DNA from: Corallincola holothuriorum
Lineage (GTDB): Bacteria; Pseudomonadota; Gammaproteobacteria; Enterobacterales; Neiellaceae
Direction: 5' to 3'
NCBI RefSeq assembly: GCF_003336225.1
Contig: NZ_QPID01000003.1
Span: 310,001 to 374,000 of the forward strand
DNA: 64,000 nt
Below are positions 25,563-34,865 of the stretch, piece after piece (the stretch's first letter is position 1; each line of letters opens with the position of its first letter). The notes under the pieces are model-generated. The model ran no database searches. It was not told the DNA's origin and was given only the letters and a program-made list of their open reading frames with translations. The position numbers and the translations under genes were made by a program.

Positions 25563-26438
25563 TCACTCGATATTCTGGATCTGCTCGCGCATCTGTTCAA
25601 TCAATACCTTCAGTTCTACCGCTGACTGGGTGACTTCCTGGTTGATTGACTTGGAGGCGAGGGTGTTCGATTCGCGGTTAAACTCCTGCATCATAAAGTC
25701 GAGACGACGGCCGATAGCACCGCCTTTTTTTAGGATTTTGCGGGTTTCTGCCACATGGGCTTCGAGGCGGTCTAGCTCTTCGGCAACGTCTAAGCGTTGC
25801 GCCAGCAGGATCATCTCTTGCTCTAAACGGCCGTTGTCGAGTTCGACGTTGGCGTCTTCCAGTTTGTTGGTGAGGCGTTCACGCTGCCAGATCATTACTG
25901 CTGGCATCTGCTCGCGCACCTTGGCGACTTCAACCATCACGCCATCGAGACGTTGGCTGATCATCGTTTCCAAGCTGTCGCCTTCGCTGGCGCGGGCGGC
26001 GATAAACTGGTTCAGGGTTTCGTCGAATGCGGCTAACAGTTCGGTGGAGATGGTATCAATATCCGCTTCTTCATTTTCCATCACACCGGGCCAGCGCAAC
26101 ACGTCGAGGGGGTTCAGGTGCATGGAGCCTGAGGTTTGATCATTCACCCAGCCTGCGCAGCGCATCACTTCTTTGGCTAGCGCCTCGTTTATTTGCAGTT
26201 TGGATTGCTTCTCGGCACTGGCATCAAAACGCAGGTTACACTCCAGCTTGCCGCGATTCAGGCGCTTACGGAAACGCTCGCGTAATACTGGCTCTAAGCC
26301 GCGAAACTGCTCAGGCAGGCGCAGGTAGCTTTCCAGATAACGTTGATTAACGGAGCGAACTTCCCATACGGCGGTGCCCCATTCACCCTTCAGGGTGTGG
26401 CGGGCGTAGGCGGTCATGCTGTGAATAGTCATTGGCAA
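25563..26438 (-). CDS. yicC: YicC-family endoribonuclease
   Basis: The product has 291 residues (E. coli 287). It has the N-terminal YicC domain starting IHSMTAYARHTLKGEWGTAVWEVRSVNQRYLE and the C-terminal DUF1732 block with EELDRLEAHV and GRRLDFMMQEFNRESNTLASKS. YicC proteins are RNases that act on small RNAs in E. coli. The conserved C-terminal residues are present. It has its own terminator and upstream intergenic space. Confidence 0.95.
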   Translation of the reverse strand: MPMTIHSMTAYARHTLKGEWGTAVWEVRSVNQRYLESYLRLPEQFRGLEPVLRERFRKRLNRGKLECNLRFDASAEKQSKLQINEALAKEVMRCAGWVNDQTSGSMHLNPLDVLRWPGVMENEEADIDTISTELLAAFDETLNQFIAARASEGDSLETMISQRLDGVMVEVAKVREQMPAVMIWQRERLTNKLEDANVELDNGRLEQEMILLAQRLDVAEELDRLEAHVAETRKILKKGGAIGRRLDFMMQEFNRESNTLASKSINQEVTQSAVELKVLIEQMREQIQNIE

Positions 26439-26534
26439 CCTTGCTAATGCGTCAAAAATTGATGCTCGGATTATAGGGGAGCCGACACCATGGTTAAACG
26501 GTTGATCGACTCTGTTTTGTGATTAATCAGCTAA

Positions 26535-27089
26535 TTACCAGCTTAGCCGTTCCTGCTGGAGTTTGGGGCCGACTTTGGGGCTGAGTGTCGGATCGGGAGT
26601 CAATCTAAGGATAAACAGGTCGCCATAGGCATTTTCGCTCAGATTGGCCAGCGGTGGCCCTCCTAGTTTTTTGATCAGCATCGGCACGGTATTGCTGTGA
26701 CCCACGATCAGAACGACGCCATCTTGCGCCATGGCCAGCGCGGCAACTTCATCGACATGGGCAGTGAGTGAGGTGGCTTGACTGGGGATGGTCACTGTTA
26801 GCTGATGGGCGTTGGCTGTGGGCTGTGCCGTTTGTTGGGTGCGCAGCAGATGGCTGCTGATCACTGCGGATATCTGTTCATCTTTAAGGCGCACAGCCAG
26901 TTGCTGTGCGAGCTTCTCTCCGTCGGCGCTGATGGGCGGGTTTTTGCTGTCGATTGCGTCGGTTTGTTTTGGCGCATGGCGCAACAGATAGATCAGGTCG
27001 GGTTGGGCAAATGAATAAAGGCTGCTGCCAACATAGAGGCTAATGATGCTCAGGAGGCGGATACCGTTCTTGCTGATGGTGAATTTCAT
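26535..27089 (-). CDS. Exported histidine phosphatase superfamily protein
   Basis: This 184-residue protein has an N-terminal signal sequence and a histidine phosphatase domain. The catalytic LLRHAPK motif appears soon after the signal, with a later GHSNTVPMLI containing the second catalytic His. It resembles the SixA/phosphoglycerate-mutase-like group, but the substrate is unknown. A hydrophobic N-terminus places it in the periplasm or membrane-anchored. Confidence 0.82.
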   Translation of the reverse strand: MKFTISKNGIRLLSIISLYVGSSLYSFAQPDLIYLLRHAPKQTDAIDSKNPPISADGEKLAQQLAVRLKDEQISAVISSHLLRTQQTAQPTANAHQLTVTIPSQATSLTAHVDEVAALAMAQDGVVLIVGHSNTVPMLIKKLGGPPLANLSENAYGDLFILRLTPDPTLSPKVGPKLQQERLSW

Positions 27090-27124
27090 GATTGCTTTAT
27101 GCCCCGAGCGTGTGGCCGATGCTG

Positions 27125-27442
27125 TTAGATGCGGTGTGGTGCCAGTTCAATATGCTGCATACGTTTGCCAAGCATTTCGATCTTACCGAGATAACGATCT
27201 TCACCCATGGAAGAGAATTCAAACTGAAAGGTGCGCAAAAGGTGCAGTTTGCCATCACTACCGCGTTTAATACGCAGGCGCTGCTGGTAGGTTGAATAGT
27301 CCAGCAGTTGCACATTCATCTGTTCGCAATGGGCACGGGCGGCTTTCAGCGCCAGCTCCTTTACTTCACGGGCGCGCCACCAATAACCGCCAATAACAAA
27401 CAGCAGGATCAGCCAACTAAAAGAGCCTAAATCTATATACAT
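27125..27442 (-). CDS. DUF3301 membrane protein
   Basis: The product has 105 residues: one N-terminal TM helix (SWLILLFVIGGYWWRAR) followed by the DUF3301 block, with ALKAARAHCEQMNVQLLD, then FQFEFSSMGEDRYLGKIEMLG and a C-terminal HIELAPHRI. The family is widespread in gammaproteobacteria and uncharacterised. Confidence 0.85.
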   Translation of the reverse strand: MYIDLGSFSWLILLFVIGGYWWRAREVKELALKAARAHCEQMNVQLLDYSTYQQRLRIKRGSDGKLHLLRTFQFEFSSMGEDRYLGKIEMLGKRMQHIELAPHRI

Positions 27443-27533
27443 AACCAGCCATACAACAAACAGAGTGCAAGCACTCTAACCGAAACTCTGGGAGGGATCA
27501 TCCGTCTGTTGGTCATCTGCGAGCTCGTGCCAC

Positions 27534-28397
27534 CTAGCCCTTGGCCATATTATCGATCACCGCTTGATAGCCTTGGCGATAGCTGGGGTAGATAAACTGG
27601 TAGCCGGCATCGAGCAGGCGCTGGTTGCGACAGCGTTTGTTCTGGGTGGCATCGGCGGCTGCGGCCACGGTTTGCAATGGCGCCAATCCTTGGGCTTGGG
27701 CGAGGAAATCGAGCACCTGATGCTGCGGCGCAGGATCGCTGTCTGTGCCGAGGTAAACCGGCGCCAAGCTGTGCTGCTGTTCTGACAGCTGTAACAGAAA
27801 CTGCAGCACGCCAGCGCAATCGTCGCGATGGATGCGATTGGTATAGCTGGGCGGTGTGGCTGCGATCGGCTTCAGCTCGCGGGCTTTGTTGATTAAGCGC
27901 TCTCGCCCCGGACCATAGATACCGGAAAAACGGATAATGGTGCCGCCAAGTTTGGTCGCCAGCGCTTCGCCCTCAAGTAAAACGCGGCCACTAAAGCGGG
28001 TAGGGGCGGTGGTGGATGTTTCATCGACCCACTCCCCTTGGTTCTGCCCGTAGACGCCGGTCGATGAGATATAAAAGATCGTTGGTAATGGTGTGTTGAG
28101 CTGAGCTGCGAGTTGTTGCAGGCGTTGGCTGAGATGGGTAAAGGCATCGACAAACACTGTGCGGTAGCCTGATTCCGTGTGTTGATCTGGCGTTGGTAGG
28201 AAAAACAGGTAGTCATACGGCTGGGTAAGCTGAAGCAAGCTATTGGGCTGGGTCATATCCAGCGCTAGATATTGCAGCGCACAGCTTGTTTGTGGCGGAT
28301 GACGGCGTATTCCAGTGACTTGGTGGCCATCGGCAAGCAAGCGTAGGGCGAGGGCTGTGCCGACATCGCCGCAACCGGCGATCAGTATATTTGCCAT
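27534..28397 (-). CDS. SDR/NAD-dependent epimerase-like protein (YeeZ family)
   Basis: The 287-residue product begins with a Rossmann motif (ILIAGCGDVGTALALRLL) and contains YISSTGVYGQNQGEWVDE, the Thr/Tyr region typical of YeeZ-like extended SDRs. The catalytic Lys is not obvious, as in many atypical SDRs. The substrate is unknown. It lies between DUF3301 and a heptosyltransferase on the minus strand. Confidence 0.85.
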   Translation of the reverse strand: MANILIAGCGDVGTALALRLLADGHQVTGIRRHPPQTSCALQYLALDMTQPNSLLQLTQPYDYLFFLPTPDQHTESGYRTVFVDAFTHLSQRLQQLAAQLNTPLPTIFYISSTGVYGQNQGEWVDETSTTAPTRFSGRVLLEGEALATKLGGTIIRFSGIYGPGRERLINKARELKPIAATPPSYTNRIHRDDCAGVLQFLLQLSEQQHSLAPVYLGTDSDPAPQHQVLDFLAQAQGLAPLQTVAAAADATQNKRCRNQRLLDAGYQFIYPSYRQGYQAVIDNMAKG

Positions 28398-28460
28398 GCT
28401 ATCGTCCTTTGGGATCCGTTTATGGTGAAATGCTGGCGTTTCAGTGCAAACTGGTTTGCA

Positions 28461-29528
28461 TTAGCTGCGTTGAGATTGCTCTACCAGTACGCGGTTAAAC
28501 ATCGCTTTGACTTCGTCGATGGTGATCTCAGCCATGAGGCCATCGCCTTTTACCCGGGTACCCCAAGGTAATTTTTGCCACGGCTTACCATGTTGCTGTT
28601 CGCACAGACGATCGTAATGGTTGATCACATAATCTGGCCACAGATAGGGGCCGGTGCGTCGAGGGTTTGAATGACAGTACAAGCCTATAACCGGCGTGCC
28701 TTGTGTGACCGCCATATGAGCCGGCCCGGTGTCTGGTGCTAATACCACCCGTGCTCTGCCGAGGAGTGCGAGCAGCTGTTTTAAACTGCTTTTACCTATC
28801 TGATTATCCGGTTCGGCCACCTGGCAGGCTTGGCTGATCTGTTCACCCAGCGCTTTTTCCATGGCGCTAGGCCCACCACATAAGATCACCTTGAGTGACT
28901 GCCGCGCGGCATGATCGGCAATGGCGGCGTAGCCTGCTACTGTCCAGTTGCGCTCGGCTTTACTGGCGGCGGGCGTGATAATCAGCGCTGGCTGACCGTC
29001 GGGGATCACTGTTTGCGCATACTGGCTGTCACTGTCGCTGACGGGGATCTGCCATAAGGGGTGCGGCGGTGGCGGTACACCAATGGCGGCACCGAATGCC
29101 TGAAACCCCTCTAACACGTGGGCATGGGTTTGTTTGCCGATGCGGCGATTGCTAAATAGCCATTGGCCTTCGCCAGCTCTGGCGCGGTCGAAGCCATATT
29201 TTTTATTGGCGCTGATAAAAGCGCTGAGAATACTGGCGCGAAAGGCGACCTGCATATGCAGCAGGACATCGAATTTGCGTCGCTTTAGTTGTTGTCTGAC
29301 GTCTAGGATCCCCTGCCACCCTTTCGTTTTGTCATAGACGATGATCTCTACATCGGGTAAGCCCTGCAGCAAGCTTGCCTCTGCTTTACCCAGTATCCAG
29401 GTCACGGGCACGCCGGGGTAGCGGCGCTGGATCGCCTGAACGGTAGCGACAGCATGACAGACATCTCCGATCGAGGAGAGCCTTAGTAAGCAGATAGAGT
29501 GGGGGGCACCGTAAGGTAACGAAGACAT
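28461..29528 (-). CDS. Glycosyltransferase family 9 (heptosyltransferase-like)
   Basis: This 355-residue GT-B enzyme begins ICLLRLSSIGDVCHAVATV, the GT9 N-terminal signature. It has a later LAPDTGPAHMAVTQGTPVIGLY motif that binds the ADP-heptose donor in WaaC/WaaF. It probably adds heptose or a related sugar to the LPS inner core. It is distinct from the waaF at 52008 and is not in the LPS cluster, so which heptose it adds is unclear; WaaC is the best guess. Confidence 0.85.
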   Translation of the reverse strand: MSSLPYGAPHSICLLRLSSIGDVCHAVATVQAIQRRYPGVPVTWILGKAEASLLQGLPDVEIIVYDKTKGWQGILDVRQQLKRRKFDVLLHMQVAFRASILSAFISANKKYGFDRARAGEGQWLFSNRRIGKQTHAHVLEGFQAFGAAIGVPPPPHPLWQIPVSDSDSQYAQTVIPDGQPALIITPAASKAERNWTVAGYAAIADHAARQSLKVILCGGPSAMEKALGEQISQACQVAEPDNQIGKSSLKQLLALLGRARVVLAPDTGPAHMAVTQGTPVIGLYCHSNPRRTGPYLWPDYVINHYDRLCEQQHGKPWQKLPWGTRVKGDGLMAEITIDEVKAMFNRVLVEQSQRS

Positions 29529-29594
29529 AGTTTCCAGCGTTTAATCAGCGATCTAGCTGATATTATGCGCTGGCGAGCGGTATTGCGCAAAACG

Positions 29595-30581
29595 TTATGG
29601 TGCTAGTGTCCTGATTGGCAGTCCGTTCTGAGCGGCGATAATGTTTTCCACCAATTGATCTACTAGCATCTGCCGGGCTTCTGCACTGGCCCATGCGATA
29701 TGCGGGGTAACAATCAGGTTGTCGAGCTGAGTGTCGAGTAGATCATTGCCGTTGTTTGGCGGCTCGTAGCTCAACACATCAACGCCCGCGCCGCCGAGCT
29801 TGTTCTGCTGTAATGCTTTGACCAATGCTTGTTCGTCAACCAAGCCGCCTCTGGCGGTATTGATCAACAATGCGTTGGGTTTCATTAGCGCTAACATCTC
29901 TGCACTCAATAGATTGCGCGTGTCCGCAGTTAACGGACAATGCAGTGACAGCACGTCGGCATTGCGCAGCAAGCGTTTAAAGTTGACTCGCCCCGGGCGT
30001 ACCGATTCGGCATCGGCACGTTCCGCGATCAGTACGATCATGCCAAGCGCTTCGGCGACATGAGCCACCGCTTTACCCAGCGTGCCATAGCCAACGATCC
30101 CCAGGCATTTGCCTGCCAGTTGCTGCGGCGGGTGGTTCAACAAACAAAACTGCGCTGCGTTTTGCCATTTCTGCGAATCGATAAGTTTTTGATTGGCCGG
30201 TAGTTGATTGGCCAATGCCAGAATAAGCGAAAAAGTATGCTGGACGACACTGGCAGTGCCGTAGTTGCGGCAGTTGCATACGGTAATATTGTGTTCATGG
30301 CAGGCGATCAAGTCGATATTGTTGACGCCGGTCGCTGCTACGCAGATCAATTTTAGATCTGGGGCAGCTGCGATGGCGGCGGCATCGATCACCACTTTAT
30401 TGGTGACGATCACTTCGGCGTTAGCCAAGCGTTCATGTAGTTGTGAAGGCGCGGTATGTCCGTGGTATTGCCACTTTGTGACGCAACGATCCAGCTTGCT
30501 AAGGTCGAGGTCTTGCGGATGAAGCGTGTCCAAATCGAGTACAACGCCATACAGCATTTTTTGGGTGGCGGAAAGATTCAT
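29595..30581 (-). CDS. D-2-hydroxyacid dehydrogenase
   Basis: From ATG 30581 the product has 328 residues (a GTG at 30590 is also open). The NAD-binding motif is LGIVGYGTLGKAVA. The catalytic Arg/Glu/His appear as NTARGGLVDE, the Glu in SYEPPNNGN and the His of TPHIAWAS. It belongs to the glycerate/hydroxypyruvate dehydrogenase group (HprA/LdhA-like) and reduces a 2-keto acid with NAD(P)H. Confidence 0.88.
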   Translation of the reverse strand: MNLSATQKMLYGVVLDLDTLHPQDLDLSKLDRCVTKWQYHGHTAPSQLHERLANAEVIVTNKVVIDAAAIAAAPDLKLICVAATGVNNIDLIACHEHNITVCNCRNYGTASVVQHTFSLILALANQLPANQKLIDSQKWQNAAQFCLLNHPPQQLAGKCLGIVGYGTLGKAVAHVAEALGMIVLIAERADAESVRPGRVNFKRLLRNADVLSLHCPLTADTRNLLSAEMLALMKPNALLINTARGGLVDEQALVKALQQNKLGGAGVDVLSYEPPNNGNDLLDTQLDNLIVTPHIAWASAEARQMLVDQLVENIIAAQNGLPIRTLAP

Positions 30582-30673
30582 TGGACTCACTGTTAACTTT
30601 GCCTTTTATCGCTATCGTTGAAGACTATAATAGTGGCCTTTAACACATCTTACTCAAAATAATCGGAGCCACT

Positions 30674-31390
30674 ATGCGCCCAAGCGGTAGAACCACAGAT
30701 CAGGTCCGCCCTATTAAAATTACCCGAAACTACACTTGCCATGCCGAAGGTTCGGTATTGGTTGAGTTTGGTAATACCAAGGTACTGTGTACTGCATCTG
30801 TGGAAACCTCGGTTCCTCGCTTCTTGAAAGGCAAGGGACAGGGCTGGGTTACCGCTGAATACAGCATGTTGCCACGGGCAACCCATAGCCGCAATCAACG
30901 CGAGTCTGCGAAGGGCAAGCAAGGCGGACGAACTTTAGAAATTCAGAGATTGATCGCACGCTCGTTACGCGCAGCGGTCGATTTAAAGGCCTTGGGTGAG
31001 CATATGATCACTCTGGATTGTGACGTTCTGCAGGCAGATGGCGGTACACGTACTGCCTCGATCACTGGCGCCTGTGTGGCGTTAGTGGATGCGCTGCGCT
31101 GGATGCAGCAAGAAAAGCTGATCACCACGGATCCATTGAAGCAGATGGTTGCGGCGGTCTCTGTTGGTATCTACAAAGGCGAAGCGGTCTGTGACCTGGA
31201 GTATCTGGAAGATTCTGCAGCTGATACCGACATGAATGTGGTGATGACTGATCAAGGCAAGTTGATTGAAGTGCAGGGTACAGCAGAAGCGGAAGCGTTT
31301 AGCTTTGAAGAGCTCAACGCGATGTTAGGGCTGGCAAAAAGTGGTATCGATACAATCATCGCGGCACAGAACGCGGCGTTGGCAGAGTAA
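30674..31390 (+). CDS. rph: Ribonuclease PH
   Basis: The product has 238 residues, the normal full length; the common truncated allele of E. coli K-12 is not present. It starts [20 protein letters not shown], with the phosphate-binding KGKQGGRT region and the [19 protein letters not shown] block. It trims tRNA 3' ends phosphorolytically. It lies 11 nt before pyrE, the classical rph-pyrE operon. Confidence 0.97.
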   Translation: MRPSGRTTDQVRPIKITRNYTCHAEGSVLVEFGNTKVLCTASVETSVPRFLKGKGQGWVTAEYSMLPRATHSRNQRESAKGKQGGRTLEIQRLIARSLRAAVDLKALGEHMITLDCDVLQADGGTRTASITGACVALVDALRWMQQEKLITTDPLKQMVAAVSVGIYKGEAVCDLEYLEDSAADTDMNVVMTDQGKLIEVQGTAEAEAFSFEELNAMLGLAKSGIDTIIAAQNAALAE

Positions 31391-31401
31391 GGACTATTCC
31401 C

Positions 31402-32046
31402 GTGAAAGAGTATCAAAAGGCATTTATTGAATTTGCGTTGGAGCGTGAGGTACTGCGCTTTGGCGAGTTTACCCTCAAATCAGGCCGCACCAGCCCCTAT
31501 TTCTTTAATGCTGGCCTGTTTAACACTGGACGCGATCTGGCTCGCTTAGGCAAGTTTTACGCAGCAGCGTTACAAGATGCGGCTATTCCTTACGACGTGC
31601 TGTTTGGTCCGGCGTATAAAGGTATCCCGATCGCCAGTGCAACCGCCGTTGCTTTGGCCAATGAGTATGACGTCGACGCGCCTTACTGTTTTAACCGCAA
31701 AGAAGCGAAAACCCATGGCGAAGGCGGCAGTTTAGTGGGCTCACCACTGAAAGGCCGGATTATGTTGGTGGATGACGTGATCACTGCGGGTACTGCGATC
31801 CGTGAATCGATGACTATCATTGAGCAAAATGGGGCGGGATTGGCGGGTGTTCTTATCGCGTTGGATCGTCAGGAGCGTGGTAAGGGTGAGTTGTCAGCGA
31901 TCCAGGAAGTGGAGCGAGACTTCGGTTGTCAGGTGATATCTATCGTGACGCTGAAGGATCTGATCAGCTATCTGGCGCAACAGCCGGGCAAAGAAGCCCA
32001 GCTGGCTTCGGTCGAAGCGTATCGTCAGGAGTATGGCATCGCCTAA
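31402..32046 (+). CDS. pyrE: Orotate phosphoribosyltransferase
   Basis: The product has 214 residues from a GTG start, with AAGGA upstream. The PRPP-binding motif is [15 protein letters not shown], and the catalytic loop has [12 protein letters not shown]. It makes OMP from orotate in pyrimidine synthesis. It is co-transcribed with rph and ends at a terminator shared with the convergent glgC. Confidence 0.97.
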   Translation: MKEYQKAFIEFALEREVLRFGEFTLKSGRTSPYFFNAGLFNTGRDLARLGKFYAAALQDAAIPYDVLFGPAYKGIPIASATAVALANEYDVDAPYCFNRKEAKTHGEGGSLVGSPLKGRIMLVDDVITAGTAIRESMTIIEQNGAGLAGVLIALDRQERGKGELSAIQEVERDFGCQVISIVTLKDLISYLAQQPGKEAQLASVEAYRQEYGIA

Positions 32047-32062
32047 AGCAGGTTAGTGTTGC

Positions 32063-32092
32063 AGATTGAACCGCTTAGATGCGGTTCAATCT
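32063..32092 (+). terminator. pyrE terminator overlapping the 3' end of glgC
   Basis: AGATTGAACCGC (32063-32074) and GCGGTTCAATCT (32081-32092) form a perfect 12-bp stem, followed by TTCTTTC on the plus strand. The glgC stop codon (32075-32077) is in the loop, and the right arm encodes the last GlgC residues (ERLNRI). Confidence 0.85.
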
Positions 32093-33331
32093 TTCTTTCG
32101 TTACGACGACGATACCATCGTCTGTCACCAAAAAGCGTTCCGCATCTAACTCTGCATCATCTCCTATCACGGTACCGTCAGGTATCTCACACTCCTCGTC
32201 GACAATGGCATGATTGATATGACAGTTTTTGCCGATCTTGACCTGAGGTAACAGAATACAGTGATTCACTTCGCTACTGGCAGCAATGCATACGTCGTAG
32301 CTCAGGACACTTCTTGTAACTTCGGCGCCGGAGATAATACTTCCCGCAGAGATCAGCGAGTCGCAGGCGGTGCCTGGCTCTCCATTAACACCACGGGAGA
32401 GTTTGCCGGGAGCACGCTGCTCCTGATAGCTGGTGATAGGCCATACCGGGTTGTATAGATTCAACCTGGGCAAGGGAGCGAGCAGCTCCATATTACTGTC
32501 ATAGTAAGCTTCAATGGTTCCGACGTCGCGCCAATAGCCGGGTAAACCATCTTCATCAATAAAGTCATGGGCATGCATAACGTAGCCTTCAGCGAGCGCT
32601 TTAGGTAATACGTCGTAACCAAAGTCATGTTGTGAATCCAGGTTCTTCGCATCTTCATGTAACAGTTGGCTTAATGCCTGAAGGCGAAAACCATATATGC
32701 CCATGGATACACGTACTTTGCCCGGGCTGCTTTGGTAAGGCGTGCAGTCCACAGGCTTCTCCACAAAGCCTGTGATCCGGTTATGTTCGTCGGTAAGCAC
32801 GACACCAAACAGGCTGCCTAACTCAAGCGGCACTTCCATGGTTGAGATGGTGATATCGGAGCCCGTTTCATCGTGCTGGTCCATCATTGGCAGATAGTCC
32901 ATGGTGTAAACATGGTCGCCTGCGAGGATCAACACAAAATCTATCGGTTGCCGCTCCAGCAGCCATAAGTTTTGATACACAGCGTTGGCAGTGCCTGAAT
33001 ACCAGTCTGATTCTTTCCGCTGCTCTGCGGGTAAGATCCCGACATATTCACCGTGTTCACCACTGTAACGTGCCCAAGTACGCTGGATGTGGGCGATCAG
33101 ATAGAAGGCATTGTATTGAGTCAGCACGCCGATACGGTGAAAACCGGAATTGATGCAGTTAGAAAGGGTGAAGTCGATGATGCGGTATTTACCGCCAAAA
33201 AAAGTCGCTGGTTTCGCTCGTGCTTGGGTTAGATCGTGTAATCGGGTGCCACGCCCGCCTGCCAGCACAAGGGTATAGGTTCGTTGGCATACATCGGGGA
33301 AAAAACGAGCCGGTTTTTTAACTATATGCAT
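32075..33331 (-). CDS. glgC: Glucose-1-phosphate adenylyltransferase
   Basis: From ATG 33331 the product has 418 residues. A TTG at 33370 would add 13 and lacks a better ribosome binding site. The motifs are LVLAGGRGTRL (nucleotide binding), FGGKYRIIDFTLSNC, VLILAGDHVYTMDY and a C-terminal left-handed beta-helix. It makes ADP-glucose for glycogen. No glgA, glgB or glgX is adjacent, so it is a stand-alone copy here. Confidence 0.94.
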   Translation of the reverse strand: MHIVKKPARFFPDVCQRTYTLVLAGGRGTRLHDLTQARAKPATFFGGKYRIIDFTLSNCINSGFHRIGVLTQYNAFYLIAHIQRTWARYSGEHGEYVGILPAEQRKESDWYSGTANAVYQNLWLLERQPIDFVLILAGDHVYTMDYLPMMDQHDETGSDITISTMEVPLELGSLFGVVLTDEHNRITGFVEKPVDCTPYQSSPGKVRVSMGIYGFRLQALSQLLHEDAKNLDSQHDFGYDVLPKALAEGYVMHAHDFIDEDGLPGYWRDVGTIEAYYDSNMELLAPLPRLNLYNPVWPITSYQEQRAPGKLSRGVNGEPGTACDSLISAGSIISGAEVTRSVLSYDVCIAASSEVNHCILLPQVKIGKNCHINHAIVDEECEIPDGTVIGDDAELDAERFLVTDDGIVVVTKERLNRI

Positions 33332-33514
33332 GATGTTGCGTCCGCGGCCAAATATCCATTGGAGTAACAAGGGTAAATTAAGTTTAGTTCATTGATGGAT
33401 ATTGTGAAGCCAGTCAACTTGTTGATTTTGCGTTATATTTTTGTTGTTTAGTTGAGGCTTGGCTGTGCGCAGAACTTGAGGTGGGGGGAAGAGGGCAAGA
33501 ACAGGGGCAAATAG

Positions 33515-33548
33515 TCACAAGCCTAGCGTGGCTATGAGGCTTGTGACC
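33515..33548 (-). terminator. Hairpin downstream of the DUF3313 gene
   Basis: GTCACAAGCC and GGCTTGTGAC form a perfect 10-bp stem with a 13-14-nt loop. It lies just after the stop of the minus-strand gene at 33559. The T-run is weak (CTATTTGCC), so termination efficiency is uncertain. Confidence 0.5.
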
Positions 33549-33558
33549 TGGTTACAAC

Positions 33559-34227
33559 TTACTTAATGTTCTCTACTTGTTTTTGCAGGTTGTCAGCGAG
33601 CTCTTTAGCCCAGGCATCTAATTGGGGGTAAAAAGCTTCAACGATATTGTCCGTCATCAGATCGGGGTCAATATCCTTACCGGATAAGCGGCGTACCACT
33701 TGGGCAACCACTTTACCGCTGTCCTTATCAATCGCTTCTGCTTCTAGAAACATCACTGGTACTTTATCTCTGGAGTCTGTTGCTTCCATAGCGCCAACAA
33801 CAATCAGACCGATGGGCAGGTATTGATAGGCGGCAAGATCGGCTGAACCGGTACTAAAGCCGGTGATAGCAGGCTTGATAATTAGCGTGTTGTTACCCGC
33901 GGCCGCGGTGCGTAGATGCTCCGGGATCGCCTCTTTTAAAGATTTTACTAGATAGGCGGCAAAGGCTTGCTGTTTTTCAGCGGGTACCACCTCCTTATCA
34001 CTGAGTTTCGGTGACAGCCAGATCTTTGCTGGTTCAACGTCGATCATCGCGTAGTTGTTTGCTGAATAATCCTCCGCGTACCAGATCAGTTTGCTGGCAT
34101 CTTCAGGATCTGGTTTTAGCTTGTTGTAGTCATGTAAGTAGCCGGAAAATGTCTGTTCCGTTTCCGGAGCAGAAGAGCAGGCCGCTATTAACGCGAGTGC
34201 CAGTGTCAGTGCTAGAGGGCGGATCAT
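33559..34227 (-). CDS. DUF3313 lipoprotein
   Basis: This 222-residue protein has a lipoprotein signal (ALTLALALIAACSS, lipobox with Cys at about residue 17). The DUF3313 domain contains FSGYLHDYNKLKPDPED and later AEAIDKDSGKVVAQVVRRLSG. Such proteins are outer-membrane or periplasmic and uncharacterised. Confidence 0.88.
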   Translation of the reverse strand: MIRPLALTLALALIAACSSAPETEQTFSGYLHDYNKLKPDPEDASKLIWYAEDYSANNYAMIDVEPAKIWLSPKLSDKEVVPAEKQQAFAAYLVKSLKEAIPEHLRTAAAGNNTLIIKPAITGFSTGSADLAAYQYLPIGLIVVGAMEATDSRDKVPVMFLEAEAIDKDSGKVVAQVVRRLSGKDIDPDLMTDNIVEAFYPQLDAWAKELADNLQKQVENIK

Positions 34228-34326
34228 GCGCAGAACTCTCTGAAATTTGCTAATGGTTTGTTAATAAAAGACTCTACTGGGATCGCTGGAAGATTGAAAG
34301 CTGGGGTGAACTAATATGTGGCACAC

Positions 34327-34611
34327 AAAAAAAACAGGGCGCATCTCAGATGCGCCCTGTTACAAAGAATATGCCGTCCACCGAACATAGTTCCCTGCCG
34401 CTTCCCTGCTGGGCTTTTTAGCCCTGACCAATCCTCTGGCTGTTCCTGTGTCATCCATAACCAGTAACTGTCCTTAGCTACTGCGCTTCCTCCTGAAGCT
34501 CTCCACTGTGGTCAACCTTTGACCTCATCCTTTTTCGCTTCCTGCGCCGCTCTTCATCATGAATCGCGTTTTGTGACTCCCTGTCTACTCAGTTGCAGCG
34601 TCCTGCTGACA
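34327..34611 (-). ncRNA. csrB: CsrB/CsrC-family sRNA, copy A
   Basis: A roughly 285-nt non-coding gene. The promoter is TTGTTA (34640-34645) - 16 bp - TAATAT (34618-34623). The transcript would start near 34611 with CTGTCAGCAGGA and carry 14 GGA motifs, the binding units of CsrA. It ends at a strong terminator (arms AACAGGGCGCAT / ATGCGCCCTGTT at 34333-34361) followed by eight T. CsrB-type RNAs sequester CsrA and so relieve its translational repression. This copy is more divergent than copies B and C but shares the promoter architecture, 5' end and upstream palindrome (34779-34796). Confidence 0.85.
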
Positions 34612-34778
34612 GTTAGAATATTAGCGCGCAGTGGCAGGTTAACAATGCGTTAAAAATGTTAGAAAAAAAATCTCGGCAAACTTGTTTTTAAATAGAATTT
34701 CAACCATCTGATATTTATTGTTTTTTTTGAGTTCTATGCGCTGTTTCCACATTTTGTCTCCCAAATCTCCTACAGCTT

Positions 34779-34796
34779 TGTAAGCGATCTCGCACA
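34779..34796 (-). promoter_or_regulatory. GacA/UvrY-type activator box for csrB copy A
   Basis: TGTAAGCGATCTCGCACA is an 18-bp imperfect palindrome matching the GacA/UvrY/VarA consensus TGTAAG-N6-CTTACA in its outer bases. It lies 133 bp upstream of the -35 of copy A, almost the same distance as in copies B and C. It could also serve the divergent BLUF gene. Confidence 0.75.
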
Positions 34797-34865
34797 ATCA
34801 CTTTGGCTAATTGCACAGCTTGTTGCTGCGGCACTGTTCTTGTGTTGTAAAACTGGCTAGGGTTA

